From: Uranotaenia lowii
Taxonomy: Eukaryota > Arthropoda > Insecta > Diptera > Culicidae
DNA length: 64,000 nt
Direction: 5' to 3'
Assembly (NCBI RefSeq): GCF_029784155.1
Contig: NC_073693.1
Span: 141,535,988-141,599,987 of the forward strand
The position numbers and the translations under genes are program-made. The notes beneath the pieces are model-generated. The model was not told where the DNA came from, did no database searches, and saw nothing but the letters and a program-made list of their open reading frames with translations. Position 1 is the first letter of the stretch. Every line of letters begins with the position of its first letter. Shown in pieces: positions 11,489 through 23,500 of the stretch.

Positions 11489-12107
11489 CATGACGGAAAA
11501 CTGTGTAGGAGGAAGAACCTAGATTGAGAAGAGTTTATCTTTATACAGTTATATGTGTTAAACCGGTTCAGTTCCCGACCGAACCAGTTCCAAAAAAATA
11601 TGAAGTTTAAGCTACATTTCCTAGATTGTTAAAATGGTGTGTCCACCAAGGGATACAACCCCGAAATTTAGGGACTAGACTCTCACATCGCCTATTTCTA
11701 TAGTGATTGTAAGTCCCATCCTTCGCCCAACGATAGATTCTCAACCACTTCTCGGAGAAGGGGAAAACGACACGGGGATGACGGGGACGCGGACTTTGCA
11801 TGCACACCATCCCATCTTCTCACGTACCGTTCGTGCTCAGGACGCTTTTTCGTAAGCACGAACGACAGGAGAGAATTTCGCCCGTGGAAGAAAATTGAAT
11901 CCAATAAGACAAATGCTTTTAAATCCTCTCGAGCTTTAAGTTCTCGGGCTAGTTTTTTTGTTCCCTCTTCTCTTCCTCTCTTAAGATCTAACGTTGTGCG
12001 ATGAAAGCTTTTCGTTCGCATTGAAAACCCTGTGCAATTGTTGCGTTGTTGTTGTTGGGGATGATGTCTAGCAAAAACGCTGACGGCTTGGAAGTCAACC
12101 GGAACTT
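11489..12107 (+). repeat. Unit A copy 1, middle segment
   Basis: Resumes unit A after the gypsy insertion. ATGACGGAAAACTGTG here corresponds to ATGACAGAAACCGTGTG in the left palindrome arm near 24,918, and GTTGTTGTTGGGG near 12,050 to the arm near 25,425. The segment is broken again at 12,108 by the TIR element. Confidence 0.8.
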
Positions 12108-12146
12108 TTAAGCGGGCCACAAACTACCTACACGCTCGTTTTTGTT

Positions 12147-12217
12147 TAACCATTTTTGGTTCAAAAATAACCATTTTATGGCTTTGGCCCGAAAACTGCC
12201 AATATGGTTATTTTTCA
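12147..12217. repeat. Left subterminal repeats of the TIR element
   Basis: AAAAATAACCATTTT at about 12,163 and its inverse near 12,203 (ATGGTTATTTTT). These match the right subterminal cluster in inverted orientation. Confidence 0.75.
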
Positions 12218-13284
12218 AGAATTGTTCATTCATAAATTTTAATCATTTTTGTAGTTCTAGGGCATTAACCATAAAATGTTATTTTTTTCATCGTAGCCAT
12301 TTTGAAAATAATCGATGTGCAGACGAACGCGTCTTTTTTTAAATAATAATACCGCGTAACTGAATCGAGTTCTCATTCAAATCGGTCCTTTGTAATTCTC
12401 GAACATCAAATCTGTTGACAATGATAAAAGGTAAACAATTTAATATAAATTATCTTCGAATAAAAATTCTAACTTAAAAAAATATTTCAGGACACGGATT
12501 AGAAGGCTCCGCTTTAAATTGATCCGCTGGCTATACCGGTTCATCGTAATCAGCAACAACAAACGAGCTGATACAGCATAGTCCTCGTACTACCTGGAAG
12601 CGGACTTCGTACAATTCCCCGGTAAGTTTATATTTTGCCTCGAATAATTTTTAATATAGACTTCAAAGGATAAATAAGATTGATTACTGAATAAAGCATT
12701 CTTGTTTTAGGTTTTCTATCAATCGTTGCGAAATGCGAGATATTCTAACGACCAGTTTTTTCACCATCCGGGAAGAGCTAGAACTGGCTGGACCGCATGA
12801 AATACATCATCCGCCGGTCATAAAGGAATCATTCAAACCTCCGTGAACGAACAGCAATGGTGTTGTGATACTGATATTTTGGCCATTTGCTGAAGCTATA
12901 CGGATCTACAAAATGTCACCGAGGCATATGGAATCACCACTTCCGGCGTTGTTCGGAACCGACATTAGGTTAGTTTTCTCATTTGAACCCGGTGGTAATC
13001 GTGGGGGGAATCAATTTTGCTGCTTCAAATGTTACCGGGTGTTTCGGCTGCTGTTGGGGTTCGCCTATATAGCGCTAGGCACCAGTCCTTATCGTTCCCT
13101 GCTTCCGTCCATATCTTTTTTCAAATATCATCATTGGCCATCATTTCTATGGCAAATAGTACATACGCACAGAAATACAAGGAATGAAATAAACAACAAA
13201 CATATTTGTAAACCGTGTTTTTGCTTAATTTTGTCGATAAGTCTATGATAACGTTCAATCCCACAATATTGCTCTTTATATTTC

Positions 13285-13455
13285 GGTTAAAAAATAACCA
13301 TTTTCTTACTTGCTACAATTTACGATTGAAAAATAACCATATTCGAACTTCTCCCCTAGAAGTCATTTTATGACTTCTCAAGGAGAACTCATAAAATGAC
13401 ATTGCCCGGGAAAAGGTAAAAAATGGTTATTTTTGAATCGTAAATGGTTTAATGA
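13285..13455. repeat. Right subterminal repeats and palindrome of the TIR element
   Basis: AAAAATAACCAT copies near 13,290 and 13,329 plus an inverse copy near 13,423, and a perfect-looking hairpin AGAAGTCATTTTATGACTTCT around 13,361. Together with the left cluster this is an extended subterminal inverted repeat, the type of site transposases bind. Confidence 0.7.
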
Positions 13456-13777
13456 TTTCCAGCGTGTACACAACATTTGTACAAATGCGATGAAATTCGA
13501 TGAAATTTTGTCGCTGTAAACACGATTTGCATAGTGTATGGCACTGCTTGAATGAGCGCTCAAACGGTTGGAGAAAAATCGGTCGGGATCGAAATATTTT
13601 GTACAAACCATCCTCCCAGCCGGGGTGGAGATGGTTTTTTTTTGTTGCTGTTTTCGCCAGCAATCGTTTGTGTTCGCGTGAAAAATGTTTGTAGTGTGTG
13701 GGCAAGCATAGATCAAACAATCGTCGTGGAATCATCGAATTTGTACAGGCCATTTGTGTAGTCTATGGTCCGCTTTA

Positions 13778-15350
13778 CTTGCTGAAGCCAATGGAAGGCA
13801 ACAACCAAACAGTAGTGCCACCAAGCCCTCCATAGTAGAGTTTAAAGCATTTCGGATTTTGTTTTTGAACATGCATATAAAGCTAAAAAGCTAATAATTA
13901 TAATTGACAAAGTTGAAGAAACAGAAAAAACTGCCCAAATTAACCATTTAGTTGACCAAATACAAAAATGACAAAATCGACAAAATTGAAAAAAAATTGA
14001 CAAAATAGATCAAATTGCAAAAATTGACGAAATCGACAAAAATGACATAATTAACTAAATTGATAAAAGTGACAAAATTGACAAAATCGACAAAGTCATG
14101 AAAATTGACAAAATTCCTAAAATTTGCAAAATCAAGATAATTGGCAAAACTGACAAAATTGACAATGACAAAATCGACAAATTTGACAAAATTGACAAAA
14201 TTGACAAAACAGACTAAATTGACAAAATTGACAAGATTGACAAAATTGACAAGATTAATAAAATTGACAAAATTGAAAAAATTGACAAAATTGACAAAAC
14301 TGACAAAATTGACAAAATTTACAAAACTGACAAAATTGACAAAATTGACAAGATCGACAAGATTTATAGTACTGACAAAATTGAAAAAAGTGACAAAAAC
14401 AAAATCGACAAAATTAACTAAATTAGCAAAATTGACAAAATTGACAAGATTGACATGATTGACATGATTGACAAAATTGACAAGGTTGACAAAATTGACA
14501 AGATTGATAAAACTGACAAAATTGACCAAATTGACAGAACTGACAAAATTAATAAGATTCACAAAATTGACAAGATCGACAAAATTGACAAAATTGATGA
14601 AATTGAGAAAATTGACAAGGTAGACAAAACCGACGAAATGGACAAAACTGAAAATGTTGTCAAGTTCGTAAAAATTGATAAATTGACAAAATTGACAGAA
14701 TTGTCAAAATTGACAGAATTGACAAGATTGAAAAAAAAATTTAAAACTGAAAAAAATGATCAAATTGGAAAAATTGACATGATAAAACTGACAAAATTGA
14801 CCAAATTGACAAATTTGACAAGATTGAAATGAACGTCATTTACAAGATTGATAAAACTAATATAATTGACAAGATTGACAAGATTGACAAAATTGACAAA
14901 TTGACCAAATTGACCCAAATTGACATAATTGAAATAATTGAAAAAAAAGTGAAAAAACTGTCAATGTGGACCAAATTGACAAAATTGTCAAAATTGACAA
15001 AATTAACAAAATTGACAAAACCTCCAACATTTCTAAAACTGACAAAATGGACCAAATTGACAAAATAATCGAAACCGACAAATTTGACAAATGTAATAAA
15101 ATTGAAAAAATGACAAAATTGGCAAAATTGACAAAATTTAAATTAATGACAAAATTGATTAAACTTGACAAAATTGACAAAAATGAAAAAATCGTCAAAA
15201 TTTACGAAAATGACGAAATAGACAAAATTTACATAACTGACAGAATTGAGAAAAATGACAAATTGACTTAACTGACAAAATTGGCGAATATAATTTACAG
15301 GCTGTAAGAACGGCTACAATCCACTGTCAAGTGTATTAAATCGGGATTTT
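13778..15350 (+). repeat. Unit A copy 1, last segment with minisatellite
   Basis: Continues unit A from CTTGCTGAAGCCAATGGAAG. A minisatellite follows at about 13,905-15,290, built on a ~9 bp ATTGACAAA unit. The inner terminus TTACAGGCTGTAAG...TTAAATCGGG ends near 15,345. Because the repeat is open in several frames, it produces long false proteins rich in KLTKLT or NFVNFV; none is a gene. Confidence 0.85.
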
Positions 15351-17445
15351 TATTTCGAAAAACTGTGGGCCACCAAATCCAAATTGACTAGATAACTTGC
15401 AAAGTTTATGAAATGATCCAAAACTGAAATTTCAAAATTCATTTCGTTATTTTAAAGCAATTTCAGATAAGGAAATAAAAAAGAGAGTTGTGTATGATCG
15501 AATAGTTCCTAAAACCTGGCTCGCGAACGTTTTGCAAAATTACATATATGGGATTTATGTTCGTCTCTATTGCATTAGAAAAGATGGACAAAACATTTTT
15601 CATAACCCTTAATTTGGCATAAGAAAATTCTACATATAGCTATAACGTTTTTCAAGTTCTGAATGTGTATGAAAACAAAAATAAAGATAACCCAAGATAC
15701 CCCACAAAATGTGGCCCACGTTTGTGTGATTTATTGATGTTTCATCAAAAATTCCTTTTCCACCTGAAAGAACATGACAAAACTAAGATCATAAGCGTAT
15801 GTGCATATTTTTGCTATGTAATTTAGGTCTCCCACGGATGCAATTGTACTTATATTACGTGGCATTAAGTTCTATAAAACATATTTAGTTACAAGGAACA
15901 AGCATAATGATGACAAAAACGTTTCCAAATGACCGACTTCCCGATTAACTGATTGACTGGTATTGCACAATTGTTGCAGGTTTGATCGGAATCTTAAACA
16001 GTTGCTGATGAAATTGCCTCATATGTATTTGTTTATCTGCGGCGTAGATCGTTGAAATTCCAGGCACATGTTCCGGGTGACATCAAACTAAAATAACTTG
16101 GCGCATCCATGCAAAAAATCTTCCTCTTGTCGCTTGGCATGATTCGACATAACCGAGAAAAAATTAATCCAAAATGTTTCCTAAAGTAACAGGAAGCAGA
16201 CAACAATAAAATCAAATATGTTTATTCAGATTGTGTAGTTCGTTTCAAATATCTTAAGCTTTGAACTATAGCTCGTAATAATTCTCACCATAAATCACCA
16301 GTACCAATTGCTGACATAATGAAATCATGTTTGGAACAGTGGGAAAAAGGTAATTATTTTTTTAGTTCCAATTTTATATTGTCAAAAGATGATGTTTCAT
16401 TCTTTTGTAATTTGTCATTCTTATTTTATTGATATTCATTACTGTCTCAAAACTGCTTTTTCAATTTTTCAAATAAATTTAGAACATTTAGTGCCAGTGT
16501 GCTGTCATTAAATGTCAACGCTTGGTTGACATTAAATTGAGAGCAATTGAAAGACATCGTTTAAGTCCCAAGCTAGAGAATCACTGTCTGGCGAAGTTTC
16601 GAGTGCGATTAAAAGAAACGAATCATGTAGTGTTTTCAAAATGCAATTGTCTCAGCCATTTAAAAAAATGACGGGGGGCGAGTCAATGTAAATAACATTA
16701 ATTTAAAAGATTGAATATTGAATAACCGATGAAGTGGAATGGAGATTCGGAATTAGAAATTATTAGAAATTTTATATATATTATATTTGTTAGTTTTCAA
16801 GTCTAAAAATGCATGTTTGCGTCTATAGTTATTTATTGTTTATTATTTTGCGTTGAATATACTCACCTTGTATTTTTACGATTTAAAAGCCCCCTGATTC
16901 CTATTATTATTCACACTTGGTGGCGCATGGCACCTGTTCGAAATGTTGCTTCCACAGAAGAGGAAGATGACACTTTGCAATCATCGCGAGCAGCGGAAAA
17001 TAAAAACAGAAAAGTGTGACAGACAAGAAACGAACATAGGTACTCGGTAGGTACTTGGCGTGATAAATTTGAAAGTACCACACATGTGCTAGTTGCTTGT
17101 TTTCTGGGTGAAATGGAAATTAATCGCAACAAAACGGCGTAACTTCCACTACTTGGTTTGTTTTTAGTCGCTGGCAATCGTGGATGCGTAAAATCACGCT
17201 TGGATCCAAAGTAACACTGCAAAGGTCCTACCGATGGATGATCCTCGATTTAGTCACCGACTTACTTCCGATCAAACCGCGTACGCGAATTTTAATCTCA
17301 GTGGGCTTTGAGTGATTGAAAGAAAATGAAGTGTTGTGTGTGTCAGCTTTAAACTTTAATAAACTGTCACAGGATTCGATTGGATATCAGTGAGAAATTG
17401 AACTGTGATATAAATGTGAAAAAATTGTTAAACTAAATTACAATC
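15351..17445. other. Gene-free AT-rich stretch upstream of exon 1
   Basis: No coding region, RNA gene or clear mobile element is visible between unit A copy 1 and the ATG at 17,446. The last few hundred bases probably hold the promoter and 5' untranslated region of the plus-strand gene. Initiator-like TCAGT motifs occur near 17,302 and 17,384, but I cannot fix a start site. Confidence 0.5.
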
Positions 17446-17513
17446 ATGAATACCGGTGGAGGATTTGTTAAAGCTTACACAAACAACTGGCTGTCACAGT
17501 TCGGAATTTATAA
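17446..17513 (+). CDS. Exon 1 (N-terminus) of membrane protein gene
   Basis: ATG in good context (CAATCATG), 22 full codons (MNTGGGFVKAYTNNWLSQFG then IY) and two bases of a Lys codon before the donor GTGAGT. It is too short for ordinary frame searches. Codon use looks coding, but the fragment has no recognisable homology. Confidence 0.5.
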
Positions 17514-20500
17514 GTGAGTGTCTTGTGCTATTCCTATCTGAGAGTTTTAGAAAAAGGTTAAAATTTAAAATGTATGAATGAAGTCAGATTTCAAATTTAA
17601 ATAAAAAATAAGGATCTGATTTAGAATTCATTTTACTATGATCATTGAGGGTAAAAATAATCGATACCGTTAATTGGGGCATCATTTAAAACTTTTCAAC
17701 TTCGATAGCTTCTTAAAACTTAATGTCCATTTATAATCATACCGCTTGTGCATCAAAAGTTTAAAGGTTTATTGGACATCGAATTGACGTAGTTAAAACA
17801 ATTATTGGTATCACCAGTTATTTTTAATATAACAAAAAAAATACGTTTTCACCCTACTAAGCAAAAGGTGTGAATTGCACCAATTTTTGTTTTTTTGATA
17901 AAAAATCAATTGAAAACGTTTGAAAATTCATTGTTTTTGACATATTTGTGATGTCATCATTGATATAACACCAATTGCAAAAAAATTCTATTTTGTTCGA
18001 ATTTAATTTTACAATTTTCTGTCAAAAATGTTTTTAGAGAAAAAGTATAAGGGTACTGTATACATTTAGGGGTAAAAATGCTAATAAAAATGTTACAAGC
18101 TAAACTCATAAAGATAAATATTTGGATGGATGAAATTTTTATGTTGACAAACGTGTGATGCAAAACAATCATATTCCAGCATAGGGAAACGAGATTTACA
18201 AGGTACATCTTTGATTTGCATTTTGTTGCATTTTAGCCCAGACTGGTAACTAAATTATAAACAAAAATATTAAAAAAAACAATTGGTGATTGCTCGAACA
18301 ACATTTTTACACCAACAGTGTTGGTATAGGATAATAAAAGCAATATAAAGTTTGTAGTTTATACATTGAGCCAATCCGTTTTCACGTTTTTTACAGCATT
18401 GAAAGATGTATTGCTCGATATTTTAAATGTTCTATGAGAATCAATAACTTTATGATACTATCTCGCGATGTGAGAAACTATGCCATCATCATTTTGTTAT
18501 CGGTAAATAATAACTTTATTGCATTAATTTCAAATAAAAGTGCTGTGGTATACAAATGTTGCATTTAACACTCCTGTTACATAATAGCCTGTTTGACGAT
18601 ATATAGAAGAAAGTAAAAATGTTCTCAACTTGAAACTACAGAAAGTATGATAAAATGTAGGGTTTTGTGCAAACAATGCCAAAAATGACTTAAACGATGA
18701 AAACAAACTGTATTGATTGTTTGAAAATTTACTAGAAACAGTCTTATCAAATCTTCATATCTATGATTTCGAAAAAAAAAACTTAGATTTTCTACTGTAA
18801 GTGTTATTTTAGGATTTTTTTAGTCTCTCAAATTTCAGGAATCACAATTCATTACTGCAAACCAGGTGTTAATAGTTTCAGATCTTATCAGATTGAATCA
18901 TAGAAACATGATAATGATAATGTCCTAGCAATATTATTTGTGTATGCGTTTTAAATCACTTTGAGTAAAAGCAAGGTTCTTAGATACACGAGGTTCTCCG
19001 ACTTTCACAGTAAGTAGGCGAAGAGTAAGCGGGGCTCTCAATGAGTTTGTATATTTTTTGCTCAGCTTTTCTGTGGTTTGTTGGTAAACAAACTTCATGA
19101 GTTCCGCATAGTTGCATAGCCTACATAGCCAAAATAGCTGAATCGGGAATTCGATATTCGGTAACACCTCCTGAATATATATTCACCTTGAGTAAAAGTG
19201 ATTTGATGTCTAATTTCAAATACAATTTTTAAGAATTTTTCTTCGAGTAGGCTGCTGAATCATTGTGTAATGCTGCACTACACACTAAGAAAAATCCAGG
19301 TAACATTACATGTAACTGCATGGGTAGAAAGGAATCGGCTTTTTACATGTAATGATACAGACACAGATTATTTCATGTAAAATTTCGGTGGTATTCAACC
19401 GTGTTGTTTATTTACATTTTCTACCTCATACCATAATTCCTATTACTTTAGGGTATTCGAAATTAAATGAATTAACACATAATGAAAACAAAAATTACGC
19501 TTGGAATTTATTCTTCAGTAGCAGATTTTTATTCAAATTTCGCATTTTTATAGTATTATGTGAAGTTCGCAGGGTAATGGTCAGTAGATTATAAGAAAAG
19601 AATTTTTTTTGTCGTTCCTGCCACTCTTGCAGCAAAGATCGATTCTGACAAATTATTAGAACTTTTTGCCATCGACGTTATATCTTTTGTTTGTCATATT
19701 TTTAATCGAAACTTACCTCTGTTGGGTATTCTGCGAGCAACGAGCTTAATATAAATTCCAAAATTAAATTGGGCTAGCGGCCCAACTTCAAATACAAGCT
19801 GACCAACGACGTTGACAGCTGAAAGTTCTTGCTGTTTCATGTAAATATTCTAAAGCATTGAGCACTTCCACGGAATGCTTGGAGCTGTTGCAAGCAATTG
19901 CATGTATTTTTTCTTGTAAATGCAAAGATGCTATATTTTTTTCATATACTTCTTACGATGATGTGAAAATGTTAAATTCATTAAAGCAAGATTACATTTG
20001 TTTCTGTGCAGTTTCTGAACATTCAAATGTCTTATGCCAAAATTTGTTGGTTTGGTAGCTAAATAAAAAAAAATTACGACTAAATTTATTATTTTTTTTG
20101 TTTTATTTGCCAAATAAAGTGAAAAAATCCGGGCAAAATCCGGACATTTTCAATTAAATCCGGGCAAACGGACCGGGCCGGACTGTTCTAAAATTTTGTA
20201 TCAAATATCCGGGCAAACCCGGATAAAACCGGGCAATCTGGCAACCTTAAGATAACAACACATAGGGTGTAAATGATAAATCAAAAATAATTGCAAAAAA
20301 ACATGGAATTTCATACTCTCATTGATCACAAACTAAAATGATCCTTTTTGGTAAAAAACTTCACTGATATACCCATCCTAGAGAGTCTATTTATTAAAAA
20401 ATTTTAAATTTTCATTTTTGCCTTGAACAATGGCCGCCATGACACATTGCGCCAGGAAAACAAAACATGCCGTTTTTCAAAAAATCACGAACTTTTACAA

Positions 20501-23500
20501 GAATATCGAGGCATATGGTCATTTCAGCAGATGAAATAACTATTCTGAAGCGAAAAAATTTTTTGACGGAATTATTTTCATGAGTATTGATAAAATGCTT
20601 CACAAGAAGAAAAGTACGATTTGTTCCCAGTGAATCACCAGTGATCCACTTCCTTACTTGAAAATTTACATGTTTTAGTTGAAACCTAAGTAAACCATCA
20701 TTTGATTCTGCTTGCATAAGCAACCTTCTGCACGTCAGTATTTTCATTTGAGGGAAATTATAAAAACTTGTCAAGTTATTGAAAAACAAATGAAGACTTG
20801 ATTTAAATTCGAAAAAAATCCGACTTTTTTGCAGCTTTTGATCTGCCAAGCAAAGTCTAGCGAATCGATTTTCTTCAAATTTTGTGCAATGTTTCTTCAC
20901 TCATATCTACACATTCGGTGAGAAAATGGTACTGATCCAAAGCACCCAGTTCAAATGCGAGCTGTGCAAAGTTGTGGATCACCTGTGCTACCATGGGAAG
21001 GAAACGGTTAATATTAAATTTTTAAATAGTCATTCAATTGTTACAATGCTTGGTTTAATACTAGTGATATGTAAAGACTTTTTTTATTTGAATAAATTCT
21101 TGTAGGCTCAACGTCAAGATCCAACACTTATGAAAATAAATACATACATTTATAAAAGATAAATTGTATGAGTATTATTTCTTTGAGTATTCATAGTTTA
21201 AATTTATAGCTTTTTTTATTTTTTCTTGTTTGTTTCTTTAGTTTAGTTTATTGTATTTAAATCACCCAGTTTATGCATCAGTGCTCAAAGTATAATGAGT
21301 GGAACATGTCTTTTAACATTTCATCCTATAATTATCTTGAGCTAATTTCAAAAAATACTTTTAAATAAATGCAAATTTTCAGAGATCTTGCGAACTCCCA
21401 GCGAAGTTGCCTTCTGTTGCTTTGCAATATCAAAAGAGGTCAGAAAAAAAGCCGTTAACTTTACTACATTTTTTTTAATTTACCCAAAAATTACTATTAG
21501 AGTAGTATATCACCGCTTATGAACATGTTTTAAGACTATGACTAACTATGATATTCTTTCATTTTGGTTCATATTTTTTATTTCAGAACAGTTTGAAATT
21601 ATTAATGATAATTCTGTTTGATGTTAAGTAAAACGGATGTTGAAAAAACAACCCAGCAGAGTTTTGACAAAATAGGTTGAAAAATTTCTGAGGGATTTAA
21701 TGTAAAAATAATATTAAGTAGATCATTAAGACAGTTACATATTTCAGATGATTTTAAATTAAATAAATAAATGAAAAGTGTTGTTAGGAAATGCTGCAAA
21801 TAGTGATGTGCCATATCTGGAAGTTTGGTAGAAATTACTTATAAGAATACTCCATGTACGTAACAGTGCCTAAGATTCTTCATGAACCTTGAAAAACAAT
21901 TGAACGGATGATATTTCACGTTTAATTCATCCCATCTACCAAGTGAAAACAATGCTTTAATTCAAGTACTATACAATGGAAGCTGAACGTTTTTTGTTGT
22001 TTGCAGTTTTTAAGCATACGAGTTTCTTAATAAATAAGCCACTCTCCCTATTTACCCCACTCATGAGTGAACAAAAATAGCTGTTTGAAAATTGATAGTT
22101 AGAAATCTTTTCTTCTATATTTTGATTCTTCTATAGATTTTTGTCATGGTCCACTAAATACATAATCTTAAGCCAATTTTGGGGTGATATTACTGTGTCC
22201 ATTCCAATTTCGGAATTCCCGGAAAAAAGCCGGTTAAAAGGCCGGGAAATAGACTATCTATTGAATTTCAATCTCAAATTTCATAAAAATTTGAAAAATT
22301 ATGCTGGATAATAAAAAGTATGTCAATCTTTAAAACTGTGATTTTCTGTTCAAGCCACATAATTATGGAACAAACTATTGTTGGTAATAGTACATATTTT
22401 TGCCTAAAGTCTGCTTCATTTAATATTGGAACACAAACAATTGCGTGTAGTTCAGTCATTTATTAACGAATTCATAATTTGTTTTTCATACAAATGTAGC
22501 ATTTTCTTTACTCTTTCATAAAAAAAAATTAAAAAAATTATTCATTGCTGTTTCGAAGAAATTCTCGTACTTTTCCCGTAATACGGCACATTAGGCGGCG
22601 CACACACTTTTCGTCCACCGTTTTGGCGATTTGATTCCCCATTTGTTCTTCATTTGAGTCATGTTCCTGACAAGTTTTCCCTTCGCCTTAAGCCTCCGCT
22701 TCGTGATTGCCCAGTATTTCTCTGTCGGCCGGAACTGGGGGCAGTTTGGGGGGTTGAGGTCCTTGGTATTACGCTGACCCCGTTCGTTGCGTACCATTCC
22801 ATAACCGTTTTGCTGTAATGGCAGCTTGCGAGGTCCGGCCAAAACATTACTGGACGGTCGTGGGCACGAATAAACGGCAGAATCCGTTTCTGTAGGCACT
22901 CTTTTTTGTAGACTTCTAATGTCATTGTCTTGTCAGTGAGAAAAACTTTGGTTTTCTGTCCACAACTGCATATCCCCTGCCAAATCATGTACTTGCGGGC
23001 GAATTTATCCGCAAACACGAACTTAAATTTTGCAGGTACATCCCCCCGAGCCGTCGCCAAATAAAATTTTTGACCTGGGATTTGCCCAAAGTCCGCCTTC
23101 ACGTAGGTCTCATCGTCCATCAGAATACATCCGTCGAACTTGGTCAGCACTTGGTCGTACAGCTTTCGAGCACGGATTCTGGCCACATTGTTCTGCTTCA
23201 GCGTCCGATTTGGCTGTTTGCTGGCTCGGAATGACCTTATTCCTTCCCTGAGACGAATTCGTCGCACCGTACTGTTAGCGGCCTGGAACTTATTGGCCAA
23301 ATCGCGGTCTGAAAGATTGGGATTCCTCTTGACGGCCTTGATTGACTTTCCCACGCAGTTTCCGGTCGACAGTTCCACTCCGACGCTTCGAATGCGGCTT
23401 CCGAGCCGTCGTCAATGTTTCCTTGTACTGCTTGATAACACGCCATACGGTATTTCTAGGCATTTTAAGCTGTTTAGCTAGCTTCGATGCCGACAACAAT

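Larger units (their letters stand above)
12111..13774. mobile_element. 1.66 kb TIR element inserted in unit A
   Basis: The ends are inverted and imperfect: AGCGGGCCACAAACTAC at the left and the complement of AGCGGACCATAGACTAC at the right (14 of 17 identical), flanked by TTA (12,108-12,110 and 13,775-13,777). The uninterrupted site is preserved in the left palindrome arm near 25,487, so the insertion is certain. Inside each end lie copies of AAAAATAACCAT in opposite orientations. Intron-like tracts with GTAAAC/TTTCAG (about 12,432-12,489) and GTAAGT/TTTTAG (about 12,620-12,710) are present, but no transposase is recognisable. The TTA duplication suits PIF/Harbinger-type or related MITEs; the superfamily is an inference. 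Confidence 0.75.

Noticed and set aside
13948..15271. Long frames rich in NFVNFV, KLTKLT or DKIDKID
   Set aside because: Products of the ATTGACAAA minisatellite, open on both strands and in several frames; same for 25.6-27.0 and 28.2-29.7 kb.
20412..20900. 162-codon minus-strand frame in AT-rich intron
   Set aside because: No recognisable domain, no splice or promoter context; may be chance or repeat-derived.
20884..21012. Plus-strand stretch with a CELCKVVDHLC motif, possible exon
   Set aside because: Cysteine spacing is suggestive, but there is no convincing acceptor and the proposed two-exon join does not need it.
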